This document shows, in pieces, positions 43,171 to 52,395 of a stretch of 64,000 nt of DNA. The stretch comes from Octadecabacter antarcticus 307 (GTDB taxonomy: Bacteria; Pseudomonadota; Alphaproteobacteria; Rhodobacterales; Rhodobacteraceae). Below the pieces are notes generated by a model, which worked only from the letters and a program-made list of their open reading frames with translations, had not been told where the DNA came from and did no database searches. The stretch is from contig NC_020911.1 in NCBI RefSeq assembly GCF_000155675.2, positions 4,748,601-4,812,600 of the forward strand, written 5' to 3'. Both the position numbers and the translations under genes were made by a program. Within the stretch, counting starts at the first letter, position 1; each line of letters opens with the position of its first letter.

Positions 43171-44912
43171 CAATGGGACTCTCGTGGCACGTAATTGCCG
43201 CGACGACCGACGAGGAAATCGAAATCCGCCCCCTGATCTGCGCGGTTAACTTTGTCATGATAAAGCTGTGCATACCCGCTTGCAGGACGTGCAACCGGCG
43301 GGGTCCATTGCGCCAAACGTGACGCCAACTCATCGTCAGAAATATCAAGATGCAAGCGACGTGACGGGACATCGAGTTCGATCATATCGCCATTTTGAAC
43401 GACCGCCAAAGGACCACCCGCAGCAGCCTCAGGTGCTGCATGCAACACAACCGTGCCATAGGCTGTGCCGGACATCCGTGCGTCAGAAATGCGCACCATA
43501 TCGCGCACGCCAGCCTTCAAAAGTTTGGCAGGCAATGCCATGTCCCCAACCTCTGCCATTCCAGGATACCCTTTTGGTCCGCAATTCTTAAGCACCATCA
43601 CGCAGGTTTCATCGATATCCAGATCATCAAGATCGACGCGCGCCTTGTAGTCATCAATATTTTCAAACACGACCGCGCGACCGCGATGCACCATCAAATC
43701 AGGCGATGCAGCAGACGGTTTGAGGATAGCACCGTTCGGGGCCAAGTTGCCGCGCAGCACAGCTATGCCACCAGATTTACAAAGTGCCTTTTCAGTAGGA
43801 ACAATCACATCTTCGTTCCAGTTCTGAACGTCTTTTACTTCGTCCCAAATAGATCCGCCACTTACTGTCAGCGCATCCTTATGCAGCATCCCCATCTCAC
43901 CCAATCGCTTAATCACGACAGGTAGGCCACCCGCATAAAAGAACTCCTCCATCAGCCATTTGCCTGATGGCAGCAAGTTCACGATTGTTGGCACATCCTT
44001 GCCGCAACGATCCCAATCCTCCAAGGACAGCGGCACCTCGCATCGACCCGCCAGCGCCTGTAGATGGACCACCGCATTGGTCGAACCACCAATTGCGCCA
44101 TTGGTCCGGATCGCATTCTCAAACGCATCTTGCGTCATGATATCGGATGGCTTCAAATCGTCTTTGACCATCTGAACAATCCGCCGTCCGGTAAGCTGGC
44201 TCATCATGCGGCGACGGCTGTCTACTGCAGGGATGGCAGCGTTGCCTGATAGCGCCATGCCAAGCGCCTCGGCAATGCTCGCCATCGTGCTGGCCGTGCC
44301 CATCGTGTTGCACCCCCCTGCGCTACGCGACATTGACGCTTCTGCCTCGACGAACTCGTCTTGCGTCATTTCGCCAGCTTTGACGGCCTCATTGAATTTA
44401 CGAATATGTGTACCGGATCCGACGCGTTCGCCGCGGAAATAGCCATTCAACATCGGCCCGCCAGACACAACGATTGCTGGCAAATCGACAGACGCCGCGC
44501 CCATCAGCAGCGCGGGCGTTGTCTTATCGCAGCCCGCCATCAGCACGACGCCGTCTATTGGCTTACCACGCAGGGCTTCTTCGACGTCCATCGCGCATAG
44601 GTTACGAAACATCATCGCAGTTGGGCGCAGCGCCGATTCAGACGGGCTGAAAACAGGGAACTCAACCGGGAATCCGCCCGCTTCCCACACGCCGTTCTTT
44701 ACCTTGTCGGCCAATTCTCGCAAATGCCCGTTACATGGTGTCAGATCGGACCATGTGTTGCAGATGCCGATAACGGGGCGCCCGTCGAACAAATCGTCGG
44801 GGTAGCCCTGATTCTTCATCCAGCCACGGTGATAGATCGCGTCCTTGCTAGTCCCGCCGAACCACTCTTGCGACCGAAGCTTGCGTGGCCATTTGGCCGG
44901 TTTGAAAGTCAT
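43170..44912 (-). CDS. araD: IlvD/Edd-family sugar-acid dehydratase, L-arabonate dehydratase type
   Basis: 580 residues with the iron-sulfur dehydratase signature: GICNTWSDLTPCNGHLRE near residue 48 (Cys ligand), VLMAGCDKTTPALLMGA near 123 (Cys-Asp-Lys), and MSRSAGGCNTMGTASTM near 190 (third Cys). The end SDARMSGTAYGTVVLHAAPE is typical of the sugar-acid branch rather than branched-chain amino acid IlvD. It dehydrates arabonate, fuconate or galactonate-like acids to 2-keto-3-deoxy acids. Paired with the galactose/arabinose dehydrogenase it supplies the first two steps of an oxidative sugar pathway. Confidence 0.88.
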   Translation of the reverse strand: MTFKPAKWPRKLRSQEWFGGTSKDAIYHRGWMKNQGYPDDLFDGRPVIGICNTWSDLTPCNGHLRELADKVKNGVWEAGGFPVEFPVFSPSESALRPTAMMFRNLCAMDVEEALRGKPIDGVVLMAGCDKTTPALLMGAASVDLPAIVVSGGPMLNGYFRGERVGSGTHIRKFNEAVKAGEMTQDEFVEAEASMSRSAGGCNTMGTASTMASIAEALGMALSGNAAIPAVDSRRRMMSQLTGRRIVQMVKDDLKPSDIMTQDAFENAIRTNGAIGGSTNAVVHLQALAGRCEVPLSLEDWDRCGKDVPTIVNLLPSGKWLMEEFFYAGGLPVVIKRLGEMGMLHKDALTVSGGSIWDEVKDVQNWNEDVIVPTEKALCKSGGIAVLRGNLAPNGAILKPSAASPDLMVHRGRAVVFENIDDYKARVDLDDLDIDETCVMVLKNCGPKGYPGMAEVGDMALPAKLLKAGVRDMVRISDARMSGTAYGTVVLHAAPEAAAGGPLAVVQNGDMIELDVPSRRLHLDISDDELASRLAQWTPPVARPASGYAQLYHDKVNRADQGADFDFLVGRRGNYVPRESH

Positions 44913-45183
44913 GACGGTATCCTTGAATATGAAGCTCTAGGTTTCGCCTTTGCCTCGCTAAAGTGCAAGGGCCGAGCATCCTTCACTCAGCATGGGGGTT
45001 GTGCCGCAGGGTTTGGCCCGAATGAAACAAGCCTCGTTGAACGCCGACTAGACCAAACTGCCACAATTTCACCTGATCCGCGCTGTTTTGATGTCACGCA
45101 GACCTGCCAATCGTTCCAAGTCTTTTGACTTGCATGGAAGATTACGATTCTATCCATGAAAATGTATAATATTGGAGATGGCC

Positions 45184-45972
45184 ATGCGATTGTCAGTGGC
45201 ATTCGAGAACACCAAAGACACGACAAGCGGGGGTGGCCCCGTGCAAGTGGGTTGGTTTCTGAACGAAAAAAAGGGCGGGATCATTTATGATGCGCCCGAA
45301 CGTGTCCGGTCCATTGAGATGAACCGTGAACACGCAAAATCGGCATCCCGTTGCCCTGCTGTCATCAACATGGAGAGCCGGTATTTCATGGTGAAATGCC
45401 CGTTTGACATCCACATTGGTTTCACCCGCGATGACAAAGGCAAGCCAGTTTTGCGAAATCTTGCTGGAACGCAGTCGAGCATCAGGGCAAGCAAACTGGG
45501 GGAGAAACTACACATCACCTCAGAGGTCGAATGGCGCAGCAAGGGCATTCCGACAATCCAGTTGTCGCTGCCCTATGTCTTTATCGCTGACGAGCCGGTC
45601 TATATGAGCCAAGTCAGCCCGTTCATGCATTACAACAAGGACCCGCTGCCCGGCACGATCTTTGGTGGCCGCTTTCCGATCAACGTCTGGCCGCGCCCCC
45701 TGATGTGGGCGTTTGAGTGGCATGAGCCCGACAAACCCATCAAGATCAAACGCGGTGACCCGCTGTTTTACGCGGGGTTCGAGACCCAATCACCTGAACG
45801 AAGCATCGTTGTGACAGAAACAGAACTCACACCGGAACTCGATGAATACATGAATATGATTTCGGGAGCAGTGAACTACGTGAACCAAACATTCTCGTTG
45901 TTTGAGGCCGCCGAAGAACGCCGACCCGAGACACTGCTCAAGCCGATAACGCGCAATCGGAACAAGGGTTGA
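45184..45972 (+). CDS. Conserved hypothetical protein, 262 residues
   Basis: Starts MRLSVAFENTKDTTSGGG, with GGAG ten bases before the ATG. No signal peptide or membrane segment; a beta-rich, tryptophan-containing protein (INVWPRPLMWAFEW, RGDPLFYAGFETQSPERSIV). The family is not recognised. It heads a tight row (3-base gap) with the TPR glycosyltransferase-like gene, a DUF6165 gene and an FkbM methyltransferase, directly before flagellar genes, so a role in modification or assembly of a surface structure is plausible but not shown. Confidence 0.7.
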   Translation: MRLSVAFENTKDTTSGGGPVQVGWFLNEKKGGIIYDAPERVRSIEMNREHAKSASRCPAVINMESRYFMVKCPFDIHIGFTRDDKGKPVLRNLAGTQSSIRASKLGEKLHITSEVEWRSKGIPTIQLSLPYVFIADEPVYMSQVSPFMHYNKDPLPGTIFGGRFPINVWPRPLMWAFEWHEPDKPIKIKRGDPLFYAGFETQSPERSIVVTETELTPELDEYMNMISGAVNYVNQTFSLFEAAEERRPETLLKPITRNRNKG

Positions 45973-45975
45973 GCC

Positions 45976-47346
45976 GTGGCTGTCGTTGAACGGGCGGCTC
46001 TGCGTGTTAGCGCGGCAAAAGCCCATAGAGCAGGGCGTCACTCGGACGCGCTTGAAGGCTATAAACGCTACTTGCAGCGTTATCCAACTGATGCTGGCGT
46101 GTGGACGAACCTCGGGTCGCTTTATCGCGCGATGGGTCGACACGAAATGGGCCGCACTGCCCAAATGCGCGCCTATGCCCTAGCACCGAATGATAAGGGT
46201 GTGATCAATAACTATTCCAACATCCTGTCGGATCTCGGCGACTACACAGGATCGATTAAACTGCGCAAAAAGTCTCTCAAGATTGATCCCAGTCACCTAA
46301 TGCATCATGCGATGATCGGGCGATGTTTTCGTGGAATGGGCGACTACGGCGCGGCGATAAAATACTTGACGCCGATGGCCAAAAAATTCCCTGAAGAGCC
46401 GGAGATTCGACTGCAACTGGCGTTTGCGCAGCTGGGGGCTGGACACTATGGTCCGGCGTTTCGAAACTACGATACCCGTTGGTTGACCTATGAATCGGGT
46501 GCGCCGAAGGTTCCGTTCACGAAATGGGAAGACGGGATGTCGGTAGACAGCAAAACGTTGCTGATCCTGCCGGAACAGGGATTCGGCGACATGATCATGC
46601 TGTCGCGCTTTATCCCTTTGATCACGGCCTTAGGTGCGAAGATCAGGCTGGTCGCCAAAAAACCACTGCTGCGTCTTCTGGATGGTGTCGATGGGATCGA
46701 ATGGATCGGAACCGGCGCGGCAAAAGAGGATCCTGTCGACCTTTGGTTAAGCCTGATGGACCTGCCAAAACTGGTATTTGGTCAGACTGAAAATGGCGTT
46801 GTGCCTGAGCCGACTAAACTGACGATTCCAGACAATTCTGCCGCCCGTGCAAAGACGATGACAGCCCAGCATCGCGAAATGTTTAAAGTCGGCGTCGTGT
46901 GGGCGGGTTCCGCAACCTATAAGGGCGACCCATTCCGCTCGTTCACGCATCGCGAATTTCTACCGATGGCGAACGTTCCTAACGTGCAACTGTTTTCCCT
47001 GTATAAGGGCCCACTCTTGGATGCCTTCCATAAGGACGGTAGTGCGGCGTTGATTATTGACACAGCCAGCACAGACCGTGATTTTGCCGATTGCGCGGCA
47101 ACGATGCGTGAGATGGATTTGATAATCACATCCGACACTGCGACTGCACATATAGCCGGATCGCTTGGTATTCCCGTCTGGGTGATGCTGCATTGGGATG
47201 CGTTTTGGGTGTATCAGCATACAGGGGACACCACCGCGTGGTATCCGACGATGCGGCTGTTCCGGCAGGACAAACCGCAAGACTGGGCATCGGCATTTGA
47301 TGCAGCACGCGTGGAACTAATTGAAAAGGCGGCGGTACATGACTGA
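45976..47346 (+). CDS. TPR-repeat protein with GT9-like C-terminal domain
   Basis: 456 residues from GTG 45976. The first 170 residues are tetratricopeptide repeats (AHRAGRHSDALEGYKRYLQR, GVWTNLGSLYRAMGRHEMGR and the following units). The second half resembles heptosyltransferase-type glycosyltransferases: LLILPEQGFGDMIMLSRFIP near residue 195, and LIITSDTATAHIAGSLGIPV near residue 380, the DxxxxHxAxxxGxP motif of that group. TPR-glycosyltransferase fusions often modify flagellin or surface glycans. The stop overlaps the next start by 8 bases. Confidence 0.82.
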   Translation: MAVVERAALRVSAAKAHRAGRHSDALEGYKRYLQRYPTDAGVWTNLGSLYRAMGRHEMGRTAQMRAYALAPNDKGVINNYSNILSDLGDYTGSIKLRKKSLKIDPSHLMHHAMIGRCFRGMGDYGAAIKYLTPMAKKFPEEPEIRLQLAFAQLGAGHYGPAFRNYDTRWLTYESGAPKVPFTKWEDGMSVDSKTLLILPEQGFGDMIMLSRFIPLITALGAKIRLVAKKPLLRLLDGVDGIEWIGTGAAKEDPVDLWLSLMDLPKLVFGQTENGVVPEPTKLTIPDNSAARAKTMTAQHREMFKVGVVWAGSATYKGDPFRSFTHREFLPMANVPNVQLFSLYKGPLLDAFHKDGSAALIIDTASTDRDFADCAATMREMDLIITSDTATAHIAGSLGIPVWVMLHWDAFWVYQHTGDTTAWYPTMRLFRQDKPQDWASAFDAARVELIEKAAVHD

Positions 47347-47743
47347 ACATATTCTAGTGCCGACCGCACCGGGTGAGTTGATTGATAAACTCACGATTCT
47401 ACGCCTGAAAGAGGAACGGATGATCGACCCTGCAAAGGTCGTGAATGTTCAGATCGAAATGGCGGCGTTGACGAAAACAGCCGCTTCACAAATCCCGACC
47501 AGCGTCGAATTGACCGCGCTGTGGGCGGAACTTTATGCGATCAACGGTGATCTTTGGGTGATCGAAGATGACATCCGCGACTGTGAAAAGGCCAAGGACT
47601 TCGGCGAAAACTTCATTCGCCTTGCACGCGCCGTGTATATCACCAACGACAGCCGTGCGGATGTGAAGAACAAAATTAACCTATTGTTGGGATCGACCCT
47701 CATTGAGGAAAAATCCTACGCCGACCATGGAGTCGAAACATGA
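47339..47743 (+). CDS. DUF6165 family protein
   Basis: 134 residues beginning MTEHILVPTAPGELIDKLTI, the family hallmark, and continuing with helical sequence (LWAELYAINGDLWVIEDDIR). Function is unknown. Members regularly lie beside TPR glycosyltransferases and FkbM methyltransferases, as here, with overlaps on both sides, so it is probably part of a glycan-modifying unit. Confidence 0.82.
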   Translation: MTEHILVPTAPGELIDKLTILRLKEERMIDPAKVVNVQIEMAALTKTAASQIPTSVELTALWAELYAINGDLWVIEDDIRDCEKAKDFGENFIRLARAVYITNDSRADVKNKINLLLGSTLIEEKSYADHGVET

Positions 47744-48501
47744 CTGAAAACGTTGCCGAAGCCCTCCGCCTGCTGCGTAAAGAAGCGGGAAAGTTGCAAA
47801 AGGCGTTAGAAACCAATCGCTCTCGGTCGCGCGGCCTGCTTGTGCGACAGTTCCACGAAGTTCGCCAGATGCTGTCACCGCTTTATGCCTACACGTCACA
47901 GGCAGGTCAGGACTACGTTATTGACCAAATCATGAAGCATAAGCGGGAAGGCACATTTCTTGATGTGGGTGGATATGACGGTGTAACAGGGTCGAATACG
48001 TTCTTTCTGGAAACCAACCGCGGTTGGACCGGTGCCTTGGTAGAACCGGTTCGTGCCCAATTGGTAAAGGCCGCTGCTTTGCGAAGATGCCCTTGCATTG
48101 GCGTGGCGATCGCCCCGACTGAAGGTGAGGCGGATTTCATTGAAATCAGTGAAGGTTTCACCCAGATGAGTGGGCTTGCGGGCACCTATGACGACAAACT
48201 TCTAAAGCGGGTGCGAGACGACAAGCGGCACCGCGAGAATATCGTAAAAATACAGACAAAGACCTTGTCGAGCATCATAGAATACGCCAAAATTCCGGAT
48301 CCAGACTTCATTTCCCTCGATATTGAAGGCGGTGAGATTGCCTGCCTCAAGGCGTTCCCGTTCAAGGACCACGACGTCAAAGCCTGGGCGATCGAAAATA
48401 ATACTGGCACGTCCGAAATCAGGGACATCATGACTAAAAATGGGTACGATTTAATTGAATTTTGCGGCCCAGATGAGTTGTATTTTAAGCAACCAAAGTA
48501 G
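47740..48501 (+). CDS. FkbM-family methyltransferase
   Basis: 253 residues. The SAM-binding region reads GTFLDVGGYDGVTGSNTFFL near residue 67, followed by GALVEPVRAQLVKA, and PDFISLDIEGGEIACLKAFP near residue 188 is the conserved LDIEG motif. FkbM enzymes O-methylate sugars or small molecules. The ATG overlaps the DUF6165 stop. With the TPR glycosyltransferase it may build methylated glycans on flagellin, since motB and flgE come next. Confidence 0.87.
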   Translation: MTENVAEALRLLRKEAGKLQKALETNRSRSRGLLVRQFHEVRQMLSPLYAYTSQAGQDYVIDQIMKHKREGTFLDVGGYDGVTGSNTFFLETNRGWTGALVEPVRAQLVKAAALRRCPCIGVAIAPTEGEADFIEISEGFTQMSGLAGTYDDKLLKRVRDDKRHRENIVKIQTKTLSSIIEYAKIPDPDFISLDIEGGEIACLKAFPFKDHDVKAWAIENNTGTSEIRDIMTKNGYDLIEFCGPDELYFKQPK

Positions 48502-48577
48502 CTCTAGTTCAATCTGTTAAGCCACTCTTCACGCCTTGCCTATTAACAAAGACGAGGGTGAGAATAATGGAGTGGTG

Positions 48578-49399
48578 ATGGGTGACAAAGCAAATGCGCC
48601 AGTCATAATAATCAAAAGAAAGAAAGTGATCGCTGGTGGTGGACACCATGGCGGTGCTTGGAAAGTCGCATATGCGGACTTTGTGACCGCAATGATGGCC
48701 TTCTTTCTTATGATGTGGCTGCTGAACGCAACGACGGAACAACAACGCAAGGGGCTCGCGGACTACTTTGCGCCAACGATCACCGTGAGCAGGGTGTCAG
48801 GTGGCGGGGAGGGTATGTTTGGTGGAACCAACATGATGTCTGACGATGCTTTGGTTCAGGATGGCACTGGCCAATCCGGTGGCGTCCCGATTGATGGTGA
48901 TTTGGTTGGAACGCAAGAAAGCGCGGCCGAAGTTGCCGCCTTGCAAGAGGTCGAAGCGCTGTTGCTTGGCATCGGTGGAGAGAGCCTGGTCCAGCAAGAA
49001 GCCCTGCGCCATGTAGTGACACGTGTCACCGATGAGGGCCTGATCATTGAGGTTTTTGCCCGGGATGATGCACCATTGTTCATCTCAGAAAGCACAGAGC
49101 CCGCACCAGTTCTGATTGAACTTACGACCATGTTCGCACGTACTTTTGACCTGGTGACAAATCCTGTCGCAATCGAAGGCCACACCCGAACACGTCCTTT
49201 GGTCATCGCAGAACGACCAGTTTGGGACATATCAACTGGTCGCGCAGAAACGGTGCGGCGATTGCTCGAAGCGGGTGGACTAGACTCTTTGCGAATTGCG
49301 CGAATCACTGGCAACGCAGATCGTGATCTTGCGCGCGTTGAGGCCCTTTCGGTGCGAAACAACAGGATCGAGATCATATTGCTCCGTATTGAGAACTGA
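48578..49399 (+). CDS. motB: Flagellar motor protein MotB-like
   Basis: 273 residues; ATG 48578 has GGAG upstream. The single membrane helix with the proton-binding Asp is in VAYADFVTAMMAFFLMMWLL near residue 28, preceded by the basic IIIKRKKVIAGGGHHGGAWK. A plug-like amphipathic TTEQQRKGLADYF follows. The C-terminal OmpA-like peptidoglycan-binding domain spans about 150-270 (AIEGHTRTRPLVIAERPVWD, SVRNNRIEIILLR). MotB is the stator anchor; a motA partner is not in the window. The length is slightly short of typical MotB. Confidence 0.85.
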   Translation: MGDKANAPVIIIKRKKVIAGGGHHGGAWKVAYADFVTAMMAFFLMMWLLNATTEQQRKGLADYFAPTITVSRVSGGGEGMFGGTNMMSDDALVQDGTGQSGGVPIDGDLVGTQESAAEVAALQEVEALLLGIGGESLVQQEALRHVVTRVTDEGLIIEVFARDDAPLFISESTEPAPVLIELTTMFARTFDLVTNPVAIEGHTRTRPLVIAERPVWDISTGRAETVRRLLEAGGLDSLRIARITGNADRDLARVEALSVRNNRIEIILLRIEN

Positions 49400-49498
49400 T
49401 AATATTGTCCTGCATTTTATCTATTAGCGACCTGTTAAGTGCCTAGCATGTAGGCGTGACGCAAGTTCGTCGATCCTTGTGACAGAAAGGCCAAGTTT

Positions 49499-50797
49499 AT
49501 GACAATATCATCTTCTTTTAATGCCAGCGTGGCGGGACTTGCATCCAATGCCAGTCGCCTCGCGACGATCTCTGACAATATCGCAAACTCGTCTACCTAC
49601 GGGTACAAACGTGTGGTTGCTGACTTTCATTCGATGGTCGTTGATGGCGGCAAAGGCAAATATACAGCTGGCGGCGTCGGCGTAACCACCCAACGCCTGA
49701 TCGATGAAAGGGGTCCGTTGGTCGCCACTAGCAACGCGACGGACCTTGCGGTGCGCGGGCGGGGAATGTTGCCAGTGACGGAACGATCTTCTGTCTCTGT
49801 TGGATCAGAAAGTGATTTCTCACTACGGTTGGCCACAACAGGATCCTTCAGAACGGACGCAGAAGGATATTTAACGACAACCAATGGCCTGTTACTGTTG
49901 GGCTGGCCGTCAAACGCTGATGGCAGTCTGCCAAACCTGCCGCGCGACACGATTGGCGGCCTTGAACCGATCCGCATCGATACAAACCAGTTCATCAGCG
50001 ATCCGACAACCAATGTTGAGCTGGCGGTAAACCTTCCCGCCACAGCGACTGAGGCAGGCGCCTCTGGTGATACCGAAGAGTTGCTAGTCGAATACATTGA
50101 TAACCTCGGTATCGCTGAGACTCTGACCGTCAGCTTTGCACCGAATGTTCCGGCCACTGGCGCGACAAATGAGTGGACTATGTTCGTTGAAGATAGTGCA
50201 AGTGGAACGATTATTGGTGAATATACCATTGAATTTGACGATTTGGCAGGGCTTGGGGGCCGTTTGCTTAGCGTCAACAACACGACCGGTGGCGCGTATA
50301 CCGCTGATGGCACAGTGTCAGTGACGACGGACAGCGGAACAATCGAAATTGATATTGGCAATATCGGTGAGCCGGGTGGTCTAACCCAACTCAGCGATAA
50401 CTTCGCGCCAGTCTCTATCATCAAGAATGGCTCGCCCGTTGGCACTATGACTTCCGTTGAAGTTGATGCAAATGGCTTTGTCCGCGCCCTCTTTGATAAT
50501 GGCGTGTCGCGCATAATGTATCAGGTTCCTTTGGTTGATGTTTCGAATCCGAATGGCCTGATCTCCGAAGATAATCAAAGTTACTCGGTGACACCTGAAA
50601 GCGGTCAATTCTTCTTGTGGGACGCAGGCGATGGTCCAACGGGGGACATCGTCAGTTTCGCACGCGAAGAATCGGCAACTGATGTGGCCGCTGAACTGAC
50701 AAACCTAATCAAGACGCAGCGCGCCTATTCATCCAACGCCAAAGTCATTCAGACTGTTGATGAAATGTTGCAGGAAACCACAAACATCAAACGTTGA
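49499..50797 (+). CDS. flgE: Flagellar hook protein FlgE
   Basis: 432 residues starting MTISSSFNASVAGLASNASR and SRLATISDNIANSSTYGYKR, the conserved rod/hook/HAP N-terminal helix. The C-terminus is the matching helix: AAELTNLIKTQRAYSSNAKV followed by QTVDEMLQETTN. The central domains are hook-specific beta folds. FlgE subunits polymerise into the flexible hook after export by the flagellar type III system. flgK follows after 19 bases. Confidence 0.93.
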   Translation: MTISSSFNASVAGLASNASRLATISDNIANSSTYGYKRVVADFHSMVVDGGKGKYTAGGVGVTTQRLIDERGPLVATSNATDLAVRGRGMLPVTERSSVSVGSESDFSLRLATTGSFRTDAEGYLTTTNGLLLLGWPSNADGSLPNLPRDTIGGLEPIRIDTNQFISDPTTNVELAVNLPATATEAGASGDTEELLVEYIDNLGIAETLTVSFAPNVPATGATNEWTMFVEDSASGTIIGEYTIEFDDLAGLGGRLLSVNNTTGGAYTADGTVSVTTDSGTIEIDIGNIGEPGGLTQLSDNFAPVSIIKNGSPVGTMTSVEVDANGFVRALFDNGVSRIMYQVPLVDVSNPNGLISEDNQSYSVTPESGQFFLWDAGDGPTGDIVSFAREESATDVAAELTNLIKTQRAYSSNAKVIQTVDEMLQETTNIKR

Positions 50798-50816
50798 CGA
50801 CATGAGGTAATCTGCC

Positions 50817-51492
50817 ATGAGTATTTCGAACTCTCTTTCAAACGCCCTATCGGGGATGAATGCCGCGTCGCGGATGGCCGAAATTGTGTCCTCAAACGTC
50901 TCGAACTCGCTGACGGATGGTTATGGTCGACGGTCGCTGAATCTATCTTCGGCAGTAGTTGGTGGGCGTGGCGCTGGTGTGGAGATTGGTTCAGTTAACC
51001 GCCATGTTGATCGTGGTATCCTTGGTGATCGCCGTTTGGCGGGTGCGAGTTTGGGTGGTTTTGGTTCGCTCGTTTCCACCCTGAACCGCATTCAAGACAC
51101 GGTCGGTCAGGCAGGGGATAGTGGCTCAATTTCCGCCCGAATTGTCGCTGTTGAATCCGCTTTAATCGACGCCGCTTCTGATCCAGCCTCCACGATTCGG
51201 CTGTCGTCGCTTGGGGGTCGGTTGAGTGATGTTGCCGCCAGCCTCAATGCGTCCTCAGGCGACATTCAAACACAAAGGGCGCAGGCCGACACGTCCATTG
51301 CCGGACAGGTGAGTCAATTGAACACGGCCCTCGCGCAGGTGGAACAGTTTAACGTGGATATTTCGTATTCCCACCACAATGGCGTTGATCCCTCTGGCCT
51401 TCATGATCAGCGACAACGCGTCATTGACGTTATTGCTGAGATTGTCCCAGTACGTGAACTTGATCGTGATGGTGGGCAAGTTGTCAATCGCA
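50817..51492 (+). pseudogene. flgK: Flagellar hook-associated protein FlgK, 5' half, cut by IS21
   Basis: 225 residues of FlgK (MSISNSLSNALSGMNAASRM, SNVSNSLTDGYGRRSLNLSS) up to RDGGQVVNR, then the IS21 end. The remaining half, including the C-terminal coiled coil needed to join hook and filament, is not found on the other side of the IS (53941-54125), so it was deleted. FlgK is essential for filament assembly in other bacteria; without a second copy, the cell could not build a filament. flgL, normally next, is also missing. Confidence 0.92.
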
Positions 51493-51642
51493 GAGTAAAA
51501 TGGGACCTCTGTCGCGGGGTAAGAAGGGGCCATTTCGGGTGATGTTTGTGTGGCGCTTTGGTGGGCGTGCTTGTCATATAGCTAACGCGCGCCAAAGCGC
51601 ATGTTGGCCCTAGGGCCACCATTGTTCTGATCTGGATGGGGC

Positions 51643-52395
51643 TTACTTTTGTTTGTTACGGCTGTGTTTGAGCCTGTAGCTTTCGCCGTTCATCTCAAGA
51701 ATGTGGACGTGGTGGGTCAAACGGTCCAGTAACGCGCCTGTCAGGCGCTCAGAGCCAAAGACCTCGGTCCATTCATCGAAGGGCAGGTTCGAGGTTATGA
51801 TGATGGACCCGCGTTCGTAGCATTGGGATATGACTTCAAAGAGCAATTCCGCGCCCGATTTGCTGAGGGGCACAAAGCCCAGTTCGTCAATGATCAACAG
51901 GTTCTGGCTTGTCAGATGTTTTTGAAGGCGCTGCAATCTCCGCTCATCTTGGGCTTCAATCAGGTCATGGACCAATGCTGCCGCCGTTGTGAAGCGAACC
52001 TTCAGTCCCCTCTGACACGCAGCCAACCCAAGTCCCAAAGCGATGTGCGTCTTGCCCGTGCCTGAGGGGCCAAGGGCGATGATATTCTCCCTGCGATCCA
52101 CGTAGTCGCAACGCGCCAGATCCATCGTCAGCGGCTTGTTCAAGCTGGGCATGATCTTGAAGTCAAAGCTGTCCAAGCTTTTGGTGCTGGGGAACTTCGC
52201 CGCTTTGATCCGACGTTCAATCATCCGCCGTTCACGGTCGATCAACTCCATCTCACACAAGCGCGCCAAGTAGTGGATGTGGTCTTTGTTCTCTGCAGCA
52301 CAGAGCTGCGCCTGTTTGGCATACTCGCCTTGGAACGTTGGCAGTCGCAGTTGTTTAAGATGATGCCGCAGAAGGATCTGAGGGGCTTCAGTCAT
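51643..52395 (-). CDS. istB: IS21 helper ATPase IstB
   Basis: 250 residues of the DnaC-like AAA+ family. Walker A is LGPSGTGKTHIALGLGLAAC near residue 105 and Walker B is NLLIIDELGFVPLSKSGAEL near 170, followed by IITSNLPFDEWTEVFGSERL. IstB assists IstA in target selection and strand transfer. The ATG overlaps the istA stop (ATGA). Confidence 0.95.
   Translation of the reverse strand: MTEAPQILLRHHLKQLRLPTFQGEYAKQAQLCAAENKDHIHYLARLCEMELIDRERRMIERRIKAAKFPSTKSLDSFDFKIMPSLNKPLTMDLARCDYVDRRENIIALGPSGTGKTHIALGLGLAACQRGLKVRFTTAAALVHDLIEAQDERRLQRLQKHLTSQNLLIIDELGFVPLSKSGAELLFEVISQCYERGSIIITSNLPFDEWTEVFGSERLTGALLDRLTHHVHILEMNGESYRLKHSRNKQK

Noticed and set aside
49627..50514. 295-residue open frame antisense to flgE
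   Set aside because: Low-complexity Ser/Pro/Val translation of the reverse of a genuine flagellar gene; no ribosome binding site.
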